From Pelomyxa schiedti (Eukaryota; Evosea; Pelobiontida; Pelomyxidae), in assembly GCA_020536535.1 (NCBI GenBank), contig JAHLWZ010000594.1, positions 885 to 64,884 on the forward strand: a DNA stretch of 64,000 nt, in the 5' to 3' direction. Positions 1 to 10,918 of the stretch are shown in pieces. Made by a program: the position numbers and the translations under genes. Under the pieces are notes generated by a model, which did not search any database, was not told the DNA's origin, and worked only from the letters and a program-made list of their open reading frames with translations. Every line of letters starts with the position of its first letter. The first letter of the stretch is position 1.

Positions 1-734
1 CAACTCAGCAAAAGAATCGACAAACTCTTGTAAATTGATCAAGCCGTCATTATCTCTGTCGAGTTTCGTTATCAATTCCTCAGCCTCCTCCAAAGAAGCC
101 TTACGTCCCAGCATAGCCTATTACACATTTCCCACAAACCGCGCGGTTAGTAACCAACCCAACCCCCAACCGCCATATTTCATAACAGGTCACCAATATG
201 TCATACAAGCTATCTATTCTATACTAATGTCACGCACACAGTCACCACCACACACAGCACACAGCACACAGCACACAGCACACAGCACACAGCACACAGC
301 ACACAGCACACAACACACACACAACACACACACAACACACACACAACACACACACAACACACACACAACACACACACAACACACACACAACACACACAGC
401 ACACCAGGGCATCGACCAGCTCGGCGGCGTCGAGTGCGCCCAAGTGGTTGACGTCGCACCTCTCGAATATCTTCTGCGCAATCTCTGCCTTTCCCTCCTC
501 GTCCATCCCCCCTTCCCCCTCCCCGTCGCCGTCGCCCCCTCCTGCGCCCCCGCCTGCTTCCTCGGTCCCCCGCCCGCTCGAGTCGTTGCCTCGTCGTGTG
601 CCCCCCCCGCCGCCGCCGGTGATCGCCACTAACTCGGCGTCGTCGTCGTCGTCGCTGCTGTGGGGCAGGACGTCCGCCGCAGCCGACGTGGGAGGCGATG
701 GCGTGTCCCCCGTCCGCGATGGCGATGCCGACAT
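1..734 (-). CDS. EF-hand calcium-binding protein (C-terminus beyond the window)
   Basis: Two exons are visible: 734-405, then a 287-nt GT-AG intron (404-118), then 117 to the window edge. The start ATG is at 734. Residues 1 to about 80 are a low-complexity Ser/Asp/Gly/Glu leader. A helix-loop-helix follows (FERCDVNHLGALDAAEL), a degenerate EF-hand. Splicing continues directly into a linker and a canonical loop, DRDNDGLINLQEF, with Asp at 1, 3 and 5 and Glu at 12. The exon join keeps the calmodulin/centrin-like helix spacing. It is probably a calmodulin-like Ca2+ sensor; the downstream hands, if any, lie outside. The acidic leader is unusual for calmodulin itself. It shares a 93-bp divergent promoter with the protease gene starting at 828. 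Confidence 0.75.
246..400. repeat. CA-rich compound microsatellite inside the EF-hand gene intron
   Basis: Tandem copies of ACACAGC (about 246-310) pass into ACACAACAC-type units (about 310-395). The tract lies wholly in the 287-nt intron of the EF-hand gene, where it makes up more than half of the intron. Long Cys/Val or His/Thr readings through it are artefacts of the repeat. Confidence 0.9.
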
Positions 735-827
735 GTGTGCTTAATAATTAAAACCAAAAAAAATGATCATGATTTCAAAGAAGCTCCTTTCTTAGAAAAG
801 CCGTCACAGTAGGCGAATCCGGAGAGT
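735..827. promoter_or_regulatory. Compact divergent intergenic region (EF-hand gene / CPBP protease)
   Basis: Only 93 bp separates two ATG codons facing away from each other, so both 5' UTRs and core promoters must fit here or overlap the genes. The stretch is A/T-rich (aaaccaaaaaaaatgatcat near 751-770). No TATA box or initiator can be assigned by eye. Confidence 0.4.
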
Positions 828-1853
828 ATGGCCACGATCACAGGGGCGGGGGAGGGCAAGACTCCGCGTGTAGGGGCACTGGTGTCGGTTGTTGAGTCCG
901 CGGTGATGGGGGTAGAGGGCAGCGTGGCGGTGTGGGTGGTGGCCGCCTTGTGCGTCGTGGTGCCACGTGCTCTGTTGGTGCCTACAACGGTGTGTGTGTG
1001 CGTGCGCGTCTGGGGACATTACGTAAACAAGTCACTCATTAATGCAAAAAAATACTTCTACAAAGGTAGTGTGGATTGTGCAGTTTGGAATGTCTATTGT
1101 TGGAGGAGTCATTGTAGTCTTGTGGATAGTGTGGAGGCACTCGTGGCCTCCTCAATCGCTGTTCATGTCACCATCATTGTTCCACTCGTGGTGTGTCCTG
1201 TGTCTATCTCCGGTCTATAATTAACTCTTATTGGTTCTTGGCTATTCCAGGGTGGAAAGGAGCTGCCCGCTGTGCTGGCTAATGTTGGGGATTGAAGTTG
1301 GCAGCTTTATATTAGTAGCCATGTGGGGCGATGTGCGATTTTCACTGAAAAACTATGCCGCTAATGGCGCATCCCCTGTGCTAATTCTTTTTCTGTGCCC
1401 TGTTTGTGAAGAGCTTGTCTTTCGGGTGTTGATTCCCATGCGGTTTTCAAGGAGGTACAGTTCACACTTTTTTTCTTTTTTGCTCAATTTTTAGGCAGTG
1501 CTCTGCTACGCTCGCTTGTATTGTGAGTGCGACTTTATTTTCACTCATCCATTTGCTAAATATTGATTCTGCCTCAGTCACGTACATTTTCTGGCAGGTT
1601 GAGCCATTTCCATTGTTTCTTTTATACTTAGTGGACGATACAGATGGTGAAGGCTTTTGTTCACGGTGTTGCACTTTTCTGTGTGCAGCACACACATAAG
1701 GCGATTGCTCAAAGCACAATTTTGCACAGCCTGAACAACCTTGTCTGGGGCTTTCTTCCCCTGACCACAGCCCTGACACTAAAACTCTGCTTAATATGTA
1801 ACTGTCAAATCACCAAATTTACTCATCTAACTATATTCAGTTTCAGTCTCTGA
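828..1853 (+). CDS. CPBP/Rce1-like intramembrane metalloprotease (CAAX protease family)
   Basis: Multi-exon gene, start ATG 828. Exon 1 (about 828-977) is followed by an exon from about 1064 that holds a membrane helix (VVWIVQFGMSIVGGVIVVLW). An exon at 1251-1453 carries the family signature PVCEELVFRVLIP, the EExxxR motif supplying catalytic Glu and Arg. Exon 1494-1605 has LFSLIHLLN, the conserved FxxxH-type zinc-site motif. The last exon has ILHSLNNLVW, the HxxxN-type motif. All three CPBP motifs are therefore present in order. In Rce1 this fold removes the -AAX tripeptide from prenylated proteins at the ER, a role that would suit the CAAX-ended Rap1 encoded next door. Whether it is Rce1 itself or another CPBP protein is unsettled. 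The intron before the last motif and the exact C-terminus (TGA near 1853) are uncertain. Confidence 0.65.
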
Positions 1854-2058
1854 GCTCCTCACAATTTATGTGTCCTACCTTCACTACTCCCGGCACAAAC
1901 AAAATTAAATTTTCCCCTGAACGAACTCGGGGATTCAAATAATCGCACAGAGCCGAGCCACACTTTTTTTCTTTTCTTTTTAAGATTGGAAAAACAATCA
2001 GTGATTACAAACGAAAAGAAAACAAAAGCAAAGAAACAAACAACAAGCAAAGTACTAG

Positions 2059-2694
<636 letters not shown>

Positions 2695-2857
2695 GATCTT
2701 GGTACCAAGATTGTCAAACTTTTTCTGGGCCTCTTTGGTGATTAGAAGCCACCAAATTAGCCACAAACACTTTGTTTAATAGAACTACTTTTGTAATCCC
2801 TGAAAAAAATTCTTTTTCCTCTTCTTCTTGTGGTTGGTGCTGCGGTGTCCAGGCACC

Positions 2858-4210
2858 TCATACTGAGTTGAAAACTGTAAATCTTTGTATTTCTGAGGCG
2901 AAGTTGAGTATTGCCACTGTGACATCAGATGGGTCAGTCACAGCAATGGCCTGGGCGCATCCCCGGCTGTGAAAAATGAACCCAGATTCAGCCTGAACCT
3001 TTGGGGTTCTGCCTGCATCGTCGGTAGATCCAACTACGTGAGGAAACGACCTTGTTGGCTCCGTGAGGTCTTTGCAGTCCCATACTTCATAAACATCCCT
3101 CTGTGTCACACAGAATTGTAATTCGTTCAACTGGGAAAGCTGTTTTCCAGCGAAATCCTCACAAAGTTGGCTCACATTCCCGTCGACCACGGAAAACACA
3201 GGATGATATAGAGTAATAGACCTACTTCCCGTTGCACTCACTTGAATCTTCTCTGACAGAATCTCCACAACAAATGTGCGTTTATTTGTGTGAGGGCACC
3301 TGAAAGCCAGCATTTCCAAAACTCGTCCATCAACGGGAATAGTCCCAACAGATGAGTCCACAACAACAAGTGATTTCGTCTTGTGAGTACTAGTGATATC
3401 AATCACCATGAACAGCAGAGATCTGGGAGAAGACTGATTTCCGAACAGAATAGTTGCTTCATCTGGATCGTTCCTGCTCAAGGCAAACTTCACTAAGCTC
3501 CATTCACTGTGGCCACCGCTTCCCATAATTACCTCTGGAGTGGGTGCCATGCTCACCCCAACTGCGGATTCTGCGGCCGGCAGCCCCTGTAATCCAACCA
3601 CAGTCATCACAAGGCTCTCTGCACCAATGTGCACCCACCACTTTCTTGCGGCACTCACAAACGAGTTGCCAGGAAGGCCATCCATCAGCCACCTCTTCTC
3701 GTTCCCAGATCTATCTGCAACACTAAACCTGTACAGGGACTCATCATCATCCTCGTCCGAATCCTCAGGATCGCCAGTGGAGCTTCCAGATATCACCGAG
3801 GTCTTGACGAAGCTGTCAGAGTCCACGATGCCGTATCTGTCTATCCTAAGTGACAGCCCGTACTCATCGATGCCCCACCGGTGGGCCACGCTAGGGGCTC
3901 TGGTGACTCCCCCCGTCAGACTCGACACGCTCATTCTCATCAACACGTCCTCGACGTTGTCAGCACCATCACCGAACACCAACTTGACCCCGCTTACGCC
4001 GCTCACCAGGATGCAAAAGTGAGTTTCTGCGCCTGGGCCGGCACAACAGATGTCCCACAACTGCGAGGACAGCGCCGGGGTGACGAGTCCGCGCAAGGGG
4101 CTCAGTGCCCCGCAACGAGGGTGCGACGCGACCACCAACGCCAGAACTTGTGCCCGTGCGCTCAGGAAGATGTGGCTCCCAACGAAGAATCGGTTGCTGT
4201 CGTCTGTCAT
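2858..4210 (-). CDS. HPRCG-family protein A1 (unrecognised; tandem paralogue)
   Basis: Intronless 450-residue reading frame, start ATG 4210. I do not recognise the family. N-terminal block, residues about 15-70: ARAQVLALVVASHPRCGALS, then SSQLW and ETHFCIL. Central blocks shared by the three A copies: ARKWWVH with SLVMTVV; SRNDPDEATILF; LVVVDSSVGTIPVDGRVLEM. The C-terminal block DVYEVWDCKDLTEPTRSFPH resembles a WD/propeller blade and is followed by short hydrophobic beta-like strands. No signal peptide or TM helix is evident. It is the most downstream of three head-to-tail copies and lies 111 bp after A2. A 120-nt segment (4004-4123) is almost identical to A2, unlike the rest of the gene. Confidence 0.75.
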   Translation of the reverse strand: MTDDSNRFFVGSHIFLSARAQVLALVVASHPRCGALSPLRGLVTPALSSQLWDICCAGPGAETHFCILVSGVSGVKLVFGDGADNVEDVLMRMSVSSLTGGVTRAPSVAHRWGIDEYGLSLRIDRYGIVDSDSFVKTSVISGSSTGDPEDSDEDDDESLYRFSVADRSGNEKRWLMDGLPGNSFVSAARKWWVHIGAESLVMTVVGLQGLPAAESAVGVSMAPTPEVIMGSGGHSEWSLVKFALSRNDPDEATILFGNQSSPRSLLFMVIDITSTHKTKSLVVVDSSVGTIPVDGRVLEMLAFRCPHTNKRTFVVEILSEKIQVSATGSRSITLYHPVFSVVDGNVSQLCEDFAGKQLSQLNELQFCVTQRDVYEVWDCKDLTEPTRSFPHVVGSTDDAGRTPKVQAESGFIFHSRGCAQAIAVTDPSDVTVAILNFASEIQRFTVFNSV

Positions 4211-5518
4211 CTCCCGAGGGGTTTTCTAAGAAGATTTTCTGATGAAAGCGGTTTGTTGCGTGCCCTGATGTACGTGAATAAAGAAGTACAAACAGCATCT
4301 TTTTTGCGTTTTGTTGACAGGTCAAAATGAGTTGTAAACGTGAAATTTATCTGATGCTATGGCGAAGTGGAGAGTCAAAACAGTGCGATTGAATGCATCT
4401 GTCACAGCAATTACACAGGCCCTCTCGTGGCTGTGGAAGATGAACCCAGACTCTGCCTCACACACAGCACCACCGGCTGAGCCAATCACGTGAGGAAAGG
4501 ACCTTGGTGGCTGCATGAGGTTGTTGCAGTCCCAGATTTCATAAACATCTCTTTGCACGACGCAAAACTGTGATTGGTTCAACTGAGAGACTCCCCCACA
4601 GTAGCATCCTGTGAGTTCGGTCACGTTCCCGTTGGCAATGGTGCACACTTGTAGAGAATACCCGCCAGTACGAACTAATACAATGAATGTGAGTTGATTT
4701 GTGCGAGGGCACCTGAAAGAGAGCACCTCCAACACCCGCGCATCAAAGGGAAGAATCTCAAGAGAGGAGTGCACAACCGCAAGTGATTTTGTCCCATGAG
4801 TTCTCTTGATATCGATAACCACAAACAGCAGGTATCTGCCAGAAGACTGGGACTGAAACAGAGCAACCGCTTCATCAGGGTCTGTCCTGCTGAAGAAAAA
4901 CTCCCTGTATCGCCAATCACGGACACCGTGGCCCCCACTTCCCATAACGATGTCAGTGAGCGGCAGCCTCACCTGGACAGGTGACTCAGCAGCTGTTTGC
5001 CGCGGGTCCACCCGCCACAGGCAAGCCACGGTCATCACCAGGCTATTTACGCAGAAGTGCACCCACCACTTTCTCGCAGCACTCACAAACGACCGATCGG
5101 CAGGGCCATCCATCAGCCACCTCTTCTCGTTCCCTTCTCGATCCACCACGGCGAACCTGTACATTCCCTCGGCGCGGACGCGGCCGCTCATCACCGGCTG
5201 AATGAAGCTGCCAGAGCCCACCAGGCCGTAGTCTAGTATCCTCAGCACCGCCTTGAAGTCGCCCACGCCCCACCGGTGGGCCACGCTCGGCGCCCTCGTC
5301 ACGCCGCCGGTCAGCGTCGACACGCTCATTCTCAGCAGCACGTCCTCGGCCTTGTCGTGTGGATGCTCCCAAGCCATCGTCGGCGCGGTGAGACCGAGCA
5401 CCAGGATGCAAAAGTGAGTTTCTGCGCCTGGGCCGGCACAACAGATGTCCCACAACTGCGAGGACAGCGCCGGGGTGACGAGTCCGCGCAAGGGGCTCGG
5501 TGCCCCGCAACGAGGGTG
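4004..5518 (-). repeat. Near-identical 120-nt patch shared by A1 (4004-4123) and A2 (5399-5518)
   Basis: The two 120-nt segments, read side by side, differ at one position (A versus G in ctcRgtgcc). They encode the HPRCG-to-ETHFCIL block. Flanking coding sequence has many substitutions and indels. The corresponding region of A3 (about 6734-6853) is clearly diverged. Confidence 0.85.
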
Positions 5519-5608
5519 AGACGAGACCACCAGCGCGAGAACTTGTGCCCGCGCGGTCAGATAGACATAACTCCCAACGAAGAATCGGCCGCTGATGTTG
5601 TCTGTCAT
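4322..5608 (-). CDS. HPRCG-family protein A2 (unrecognised; tandem paralogue)
   Basis: Intronless, 428 residues, ATG 5608. It keeps every block of A1: the HPRCGAPSPLRGLVTPALSS element, ETHFCIL, the VTRAPSVAHRWG segment, ARKWWVHF, SRTDPDEAVALFQS, VLEVLSFRCPRTN and a C-terminal DVYEIWDCNNLMQPPRSFPH. It lacks the acidic SGSSTGDPEDSDEDDDES stretch of A1, so that insert is dispensable. Only 50 bp separates its ATG from the stop codon of A3, so its promoter must be very short, lie within A3, or be shared by read-through. Function unknown. Confidence 0.75.
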   Translation of the reverse strand: MTDNISGRFFVGSYVYLTARAQVLALVVSSHPRCGAPSPLRGLVTPALSSQLWDICCAGPGAETHFCILVLGLTAPTMAWEHPHDKAEDVLLRMSVSTLTGGVTRAPSVAHRWGVGDFKAVLRILDYGLVGSGSFIQPVMSGRVRAEGMYRFAVVDREGNEKRWLMDGPADRSFVSAARKWWVHFCVNSLVMTVACLWRVDPRQTAAESPVQVRLPLTDIVMGSGGHGVRDWRYREFFFSRTDPDEAVALFQSQSSGRYLLFVVIDIKRTHGTKSLAVVHSSLEILPFDARVLEVLSFRCPRTNQLTFIVLVRTGGYSLQVCTIANGNVTELTGCYCGGVSQLNQSQFCVVQRDVYEIWDCNNLMQPPRSFPHVIGSAGGAVCEAESGFIFHSHERACVIAVTDAFNRTVLTLHFAIASDKFHVYNSF

Positions 5609-5658
5609 TCACTTGCAAGGCTTGTTGGGTGTGTTTCTACGAACGATCAAAAACCTGG

Positions 5659-6939
5659 CTAAACTGTGTTGAAAACATGGAAGTTACTGCACTCCTCGGT
5701 GAAGGAGAGACTTACTACTGTTTCATTGAATGGGCCAGTCACAGTAATTTTTACGGCTTGATTGCTGGTGTGAAAGATGAAGCCAGAATCGGCCTTAAGC
5801 ATTGCCAGGTGGCCAGGGACCACGTGAGGAAGCGACCGTGTTGGCTGTGTGAGGTCTTTGCAGTCCCATACTTCATAAACGTCCCTCTGTGTCACACAGA
5901 ACTGTGATTCGTTCAACTGAGACACCAACCCACTTTGAGCTTCCGTCAGCTGAGTGACATTCCCATTGGAAATGGCAAACACGAACAGAGAAAATCCAGA
6001 TGACCGGGTCTCTACAATGAAGGTGGGCTGATTTGTGCGAGGGCACCTGAAAGACAGAACCTCCAACACCCTCCCCTCAAAGGGAAGAATCCCAACAGAT
6101 GAGTCCACAACCGCGAGGGATCTTGTCTCGTGAGTTCTCTTGATGTCAATCACGACGAACAGCAGAGATCTGCGAGAAGACCGGCTCTGGAACAGAACAG
6201 TTGCCTCGTCGGGGTTGCTCCTGCTGAAGAACAGACTCAGGTACCACCAATCGCCAACACTTCCCATAACGGTCCTCTGAGGGGGCGTCACGTTCACCTC
6301 GACTGGTGAATCCTCGACGGCATGCTTCTGTTGATGTACATCCAACAGACAAACCACAGTCATTGCCAGGCTATTTGTGCGCACGTGCACCCACCACTTT
6401 CTTGCGGCACTCACAAACGAACTGTCACAGGGGCCATTCATCAGCCACCTCCTCTCGTTCCCTTCTCGATCCACCACAGAAAACCTGCGAATTCCGGCAG
6501 GCATTCCAAGAGGCCCTGGCGACGTCATAACCAACAGGTCAGAGCTCACCAGCCCGTACTTATGTATGTTCCGCGAACTGCAGAACGACCACTCGTCGGC
6601 CGCGCTTGGTGCCCTGATTACACCCCCAGTCAGCGTCGAAACGCTCAGTCCTCTCAACAGATGATCGTCCTCACAAGAGCGATCTTCGGGCCTCCCGCAC
6701 AACAGAGTCAACATGTGCCCTGTGCGCTCGCTGGTCACCATGATGCAAAAGTGGGTCTCGGCACCCGGGCCGGCACAACATAGCTCCCATAACTGCGAGG
6801 ACAGACACGCGTCCATTACACAGCGCAAGGGGCTCAGCGCCCCGCAACGAGGGTGCGACGCGACAACCATTGCTACAACTTGTGCCCTCGCGCTGAGGTA
6901 AATGTGACTCCCTTTGAAGACTGACAGACCAAACATCAT
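5659..6939 (-). CDS. HPRCG-family protein A3 (unrecognised; tandem paralogue)
   Basis: Intronless, 426 residues, ATG 6939. It begins with MMFGLSVFKGSHIYLSARAQ and carries HPRCGALSPLR, ETHFCIM, ARKWWVHV, SRSNPDEATVLFQS, VLEVLSFRCPRTNQ and DVYEVWDCKDLTQPTRSLPH. It is the most diverged of the three at the N-terminal block (CVMDACLSS in place of LVTPALSS) and lacks the near-identity patch shared by A1 and A2. It is the first gene of the leftward trio and starts 168 bp after the hydrogenase stop. Function unknown; a beta-propeller-like fold is an inference from the alternating hydrophobic strands and the WDC motif. Confidence 0.75.
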   Translation of the reverse strand: MMFGLSVFKGSHIYLSARAQVVAMVVASHPRCGALSPLRCVMDACLSSQLWELCCAGPGAETHFCIMVTSERTGHMLTLLCGRPEDRSCEDDHLLRGLSVSTLTGGVIRAPSAADEWSFCSSRNIHKYGLVSSDLLVMTSPGPLGMPAGIRRFSVVDREGNERRWLMNGPCDSSFVSAARKWWVHVRTNSLAMTVVCLLDVHQQKHAVEDSPVEVNVTPPQRTVMGSVGDWWYLSLFFSRSNPDEATVLFQSRSSRRSLLFVVIDIKRTHETRSLAVVDSSVGILPFEGRVLEVLSFRCPRTNQPTFIVETRSSGFSLFVFAISNGNVTQLTEAQSGLVSQLNESQFCVTQRDVYEVWDCKDLTQPTRSLPHVVPGHLAMLKADSGFIFHTSNQAVKITVTGPFNETVVSLSFTEECSNFHVFNTV

Positions 6940-7056
6940 TACAGTTGAGTTTCAGGTAAATTATTTGGTGTAATATTAGCCATGGGGAGGTACCTCTGCC
7001 TCTTCTCCCCTCGGGACACTTTGGTGAGAAAAAAAAAAGAACTGTTCTTTCAATTC

Positions 7057-7062
7057 TTTATT
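7057..7062 (-). terminator. Poly(A) signal AATAAA of the hydrogenase gene
   Basis: TTTATT on the plus strand reads AATAAA on the minus strand, about 45 nt after the hydrogenase stop codon (7107-7109). This is the usual position for a eukaryotic polyadenylation signal. Confidence 0.5.
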
Positions 7063-7106
7063 ATGTTTGAACCACAAAAACACAAGGGAAACCGGGCGGG
7101 GCCTGT

Positions 7107-10100
7107 TTAGAAGGCCTCGATTCTCCAGCGTTGCTCAGCCTTCATCTTCTCTACGAAGGCGACGGCGTTCTCCTTTGTGAGTCCACCGGCAACAGAGACG
7201 GCCTCGGTGATGGCGGCCTCAAGCTTGGCTGGGATGTTGAATGCGGCAGGTCCGCAGTAGAAGTAGTGGGCGTTGGGGTGCTTGAGAACGGCCCAGACAT
7301 CCTCGGGGTGCTCCTTCATGAGCAAGTCAACCTGTGTTTTGGTTAGTGCGGAAGTTACGGGGTAATAAATGCGAAGGGACTCACGGTTTCGAATCGCTTG
7401 GGGTCTTGGTGGGAGAAGGCACCAATGTGCTTGTGGAGGACTCCGGCTTGCTTGAACTTGGTCATCTCAGCCTGGAGGATGAAGTCGCGGTCGTTGTAGC
7501 GGCAAGCCTGGTAGCAGAGGGTGAAGCCAACCTCCTTGTTCTCAGACTTGTCCTTGAGCCTGTCCTGAAGAAGAGCCCTCATTGGTGCGAGACCGGTTCC
7601 AAGACCGCAGAGGAGCATTGGTGCGGTGGACTCTGTTGGTGGGCGGAGGGATCCCTCGTGAACCATGACTGGGACTTGCTCTCCAACCTTGAGTGTTGGG
7701 AGCCATGAGGTGGCAAGACCTCCACCGGTAACCTTGCCGCGTGACCTGGTAACCTCAGTTGGGATGGCAATAACGAGCTGGCACTTGTGTCCAACGAGCT
7801 TGGGGCTGCTGGCAACGGAGTACAACCTGACCTTGATGAGTGGGATCATTTCAATGAGGAAGTCCAGTGTTGGGTGTGCGGATGGGAAATCAGCAAGCAC
7901 GTCAACATAGGATGGTCCGTCCTTGAGGTAGTCAGCAAGAGCCTCGGCTCCCTCCTTGGAAGCGAGGTTAGCAAGGTTGGCCTTCTCCTTGGGGTTGGCG
8001 GCGAAGTTGGAGAGTTGGCGGAAGAAGAGTTTGCGTGGGCGGGAGTAAATGTCAAGGTAGCGCTCGAACAAGTGCTTGACGGAGATGGTTGGTGGAATGG
8101 GGAGAGGAGCGGCTTCATCAACTGGGACGACGGATACAACGGCAGCTCCGTTAAGTCCGTACCAGTGGAGGAAGTTGTCAATGTTGGGACCAAGGTTGGA
8201 TGGGAAGATTCCAAGAGCGTCACCAACGTTGTATTCGTAACCGGTATCGGCAAGGTCGAACTCCATGTAGCGGATTGGCCTGCCGTATGTCTCGGGTGTG
8301 GCAAGAGCTGTCTCGGTCAAAGTGGCGTACATGGTCTTGGCTGGTGGGGGAACTGGGACTGAGGCCTGGAAGCCAAGGGCAATGCGGTAGTGGGGAACAA
8401 GAGCGGCCTTGGGTGGCTCAACGCCGAGCTCCTCATAGAGGTGGGCAGCCCATGGTTCAAAGGCAGTCTGGTGTCCATCATCAGCGGTCTCATCTCCAAG
8501 ACCAACTTCAATGATCCTGGTGGCACCAAGACCCTCGAGCTTGAAGTCGAAGTCCTTAGCAGCTTGGCAGAACCTTCCGTACTTGCGGGATCCGCAACCG
8601 AATACGGCGTAGGAGAGCCCCTTGAGTGCGCCAGAGCCCTGGCCGGCGAGCCAGTCCCAGACCTGGGTGGCCTGTGGTGGTCTCTCACCGTCACCGAAAG
8701 TGCAGGTAAGGAAGATGGCGGTCTTGATGTTAACGAGGTCAGCGGGCATGCAGCCATCCATTGGCCAGAGCTTGGCATCAATCTTGCTGCTCTTGAGGTC
8801 GTTGTAGATGCTGCGGGCAATTGCTTCGGTTTGTCCACCAACTGTGGCGTACAAGACAACAACGGTGTTGGCCTCGGCAGCACCAGCTCCTCCAATGGTT
8901 GGGGCGGCAGCAACCTCCTTAGCCTTGACAACTTGTGGGTGGTAGTGGGTGTGGAGGAGGTGGTGAGCCATCTCTCCGTTGGGGTCACCCAAGAACCTGT
9001 CGTAGAGCTCAGTTATGGTTGGGTTCTCGTGAGAGCGTCGAATGGTGGCCTTCTCGTCTACTTCATAGATGGCAGCGCTTCGTTTCTTGAGAACATCGGG
9101 ATCCATTGACTTGGGTTGACCACCACCACCAATGCAGCCTCCTGGGCAGCCCATAATCTCAACGAAGTGGTATCCACACTTGTCAAAGCCAACTCGCTCA
9201 ACTTCAGCCAAGAATCGCTTGATGTTGGCAATGCCGTTGACAACACCAACGCGGAGTGGGTGTGAGGCAACCTGAATGTCTGCTGTCTTCACTCCCTCGA
9301 AACCACGGCACTGCTGCATCTGTGGGGTGATGAGCTGAGTGCATCCAGCAACCTTGTCTGCGGCGGTACGGAGAACGGCCTCCATCACACCACCAGAAGC
9401 TCCGAAGATGGCTCCGGCACCTGTTCCAAGACCCATAGGTGCATCGAAAGGAAGCTCAAGGTCGAATGTGTTGATTCCGCGCATCTTGAGGAACTTGGCG
9501 CACTCGCGGGTGGTCATGACGTAGTCTGCAGAGAATTAGTAGAGGGTTACACTATCACAAAGACTCACCAACGTCCTTGTAGCCATCTCTCATCATGTCA
9601 GGTCTCCTGGCCTCGTCTTTCTTGGCTGTGCAAGGCATGATTGAGACGTGGTAGATGTCCTGAGGTCTCTTTCCGAGCTTCTTGGCGAAGAAGGTCTTGA
9701 CCAAGGCACCCATCATACCCTGAGGGGACTTGCATGTGCTCATGTACGGAATGAGTTCGGGGTAGCTCTTCTCCATAAGGTTGATCCAGCAAGGGCAGCA
9801 TGTGCTGAACATGGGGAATGGGCCCTTGCCTGTCTTCAGCCTGGTGGCGAACTCGGTGCCCTCCTCCATAATGGTAAGATCAGCCTGACAAAATGTTAGT
9901 TGAAGTAATTACCTAAAATTGCATACAGTGAAGTTGGTATCGAAGACGAAGTGGAAACCGGCGCGTTTGAGACCCATAACAGCCTTGCCGGTGCTGATGG
10001 AGCCTGGGGCCATGCCGAACTCCTCACCAATGGCAACACGGACTGAGGGAGCCATGGAGGCAACGACGACCTTGCCGGACTTGAGTGCAGCGTTCACTTG

Positions 10101-10918
10101 TTCAAGGTGAGTCTTCTCCATAAGAGCTCCACTTGGGCAAACAGATGAGCACTGACCGCAGGAAACACAGAGTGTGTCGGCAAGTGGAAGGCCACTGCTA
10201 GTTGAGACTGGAACGACAGCTCCCTGTAAAAATTGAGCCTCGAAGAAAACACCGATTACCACTTACATCGGTCAATTTCCAGATTCCCAATCCCTGAATG
10301 TCCTTGCACATTCTGACACATCGACCACACTCGATGCACTTGGTCATATCTTGCTGAAGAGCGTTGGAAGTATCATCATAGGCATTAGCAATTGTGTGCT
10401 CCATCACACGTGCCAACTCGGGAGCATGGGAGAAGTTCTCGGGTGTGCGGAAGCGAACCTAACACCGAGTGAGCCGAAAACTCAACATTGCCTCACAGTT
10501 AAAACCTTCTGAACAAGTCGGTTCATGGCAAGAGCAGCGCGAAGCTTGCATTCGGGTGTTTCGGTGGCGATTCTCATTCCGGGTGTGACCTTAGCACTGC
10601 AGCCAAGAACGGGCTCAGCACTACCCTCAACCATAACACAGCACAAACCACATTTACCTGTAAAGAAAAATAAGAAAATAACAAAAAAAAACAGCAATAA
10701 AATAACAAAAAAAGAAGAAAACGACGCATACCAATGGGCTGAAGGCGAGGATGGTAGCACATCGTGGGGACGTACTCGCCGGCAAGGCGGCACGCCTCGA
10801 CGAGGTTTGCGCGGTTCGGCACCTGAACGGATTTGCCGTTAATGAACACCTCGATCATCTTGTCGGGTGGTGGCTGGACAGCGGACATGACTCCGGTAAT
10901 TGGTTCGGGTGTCGACAT
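7107..10918 (-). CDS. [FeFe]-hydrogenase fused to a flavodoxin/FNR (CysJ/CPR-like) reductase
   Basis: Seven exons (10918-10732, 10657-10497, 10458-10267, 10223-9927, 9884-9569, 9525-7385, 7331-7107) with introns of 38 to 74 nt give 1172 residues. Domains in order: a plant-type [2Fe-2S] domain with Cys54, 65, 68 and 82; two [4Fe-4S] motifs (CIECGRCVRMC, CVSCGQCSSVC); an H-cluster domain with TCCPCW, MPCTAKKDEA and EIMGCPGGCIGGGGQP; flavodoxin (LYATVGGQTEAIA); FAD-binding RLYSVASSP; and NADP-binding CGLGTGLAPMR with YFYCGPAAF. It should reversibly make H2, with electrons exchanged with NAD(P)H through FMN/FAD. The His-Cys3 [4Fe-4S] site usual between the [2Fe-2S] and ferredoxin-like domains is absent: no CxxC lies there. 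The N-terminus has no clear organelle targeting signal, so a cytosolic location is possible. Confidence 0.95.

Noticed and set aside
214-459. Long Cys/Val and His/Thr frames on both strands
   Set aside because: They are translations of the CA-rich microsatellite in the EF-hand intron; the exon join across it is supported by the EF-hand sequence.
7787-9109. Several plus-strand frames opposite the hydrogenase
   Set aside because: Antisense shadows of a well-conserved coding exon with no independent motif.
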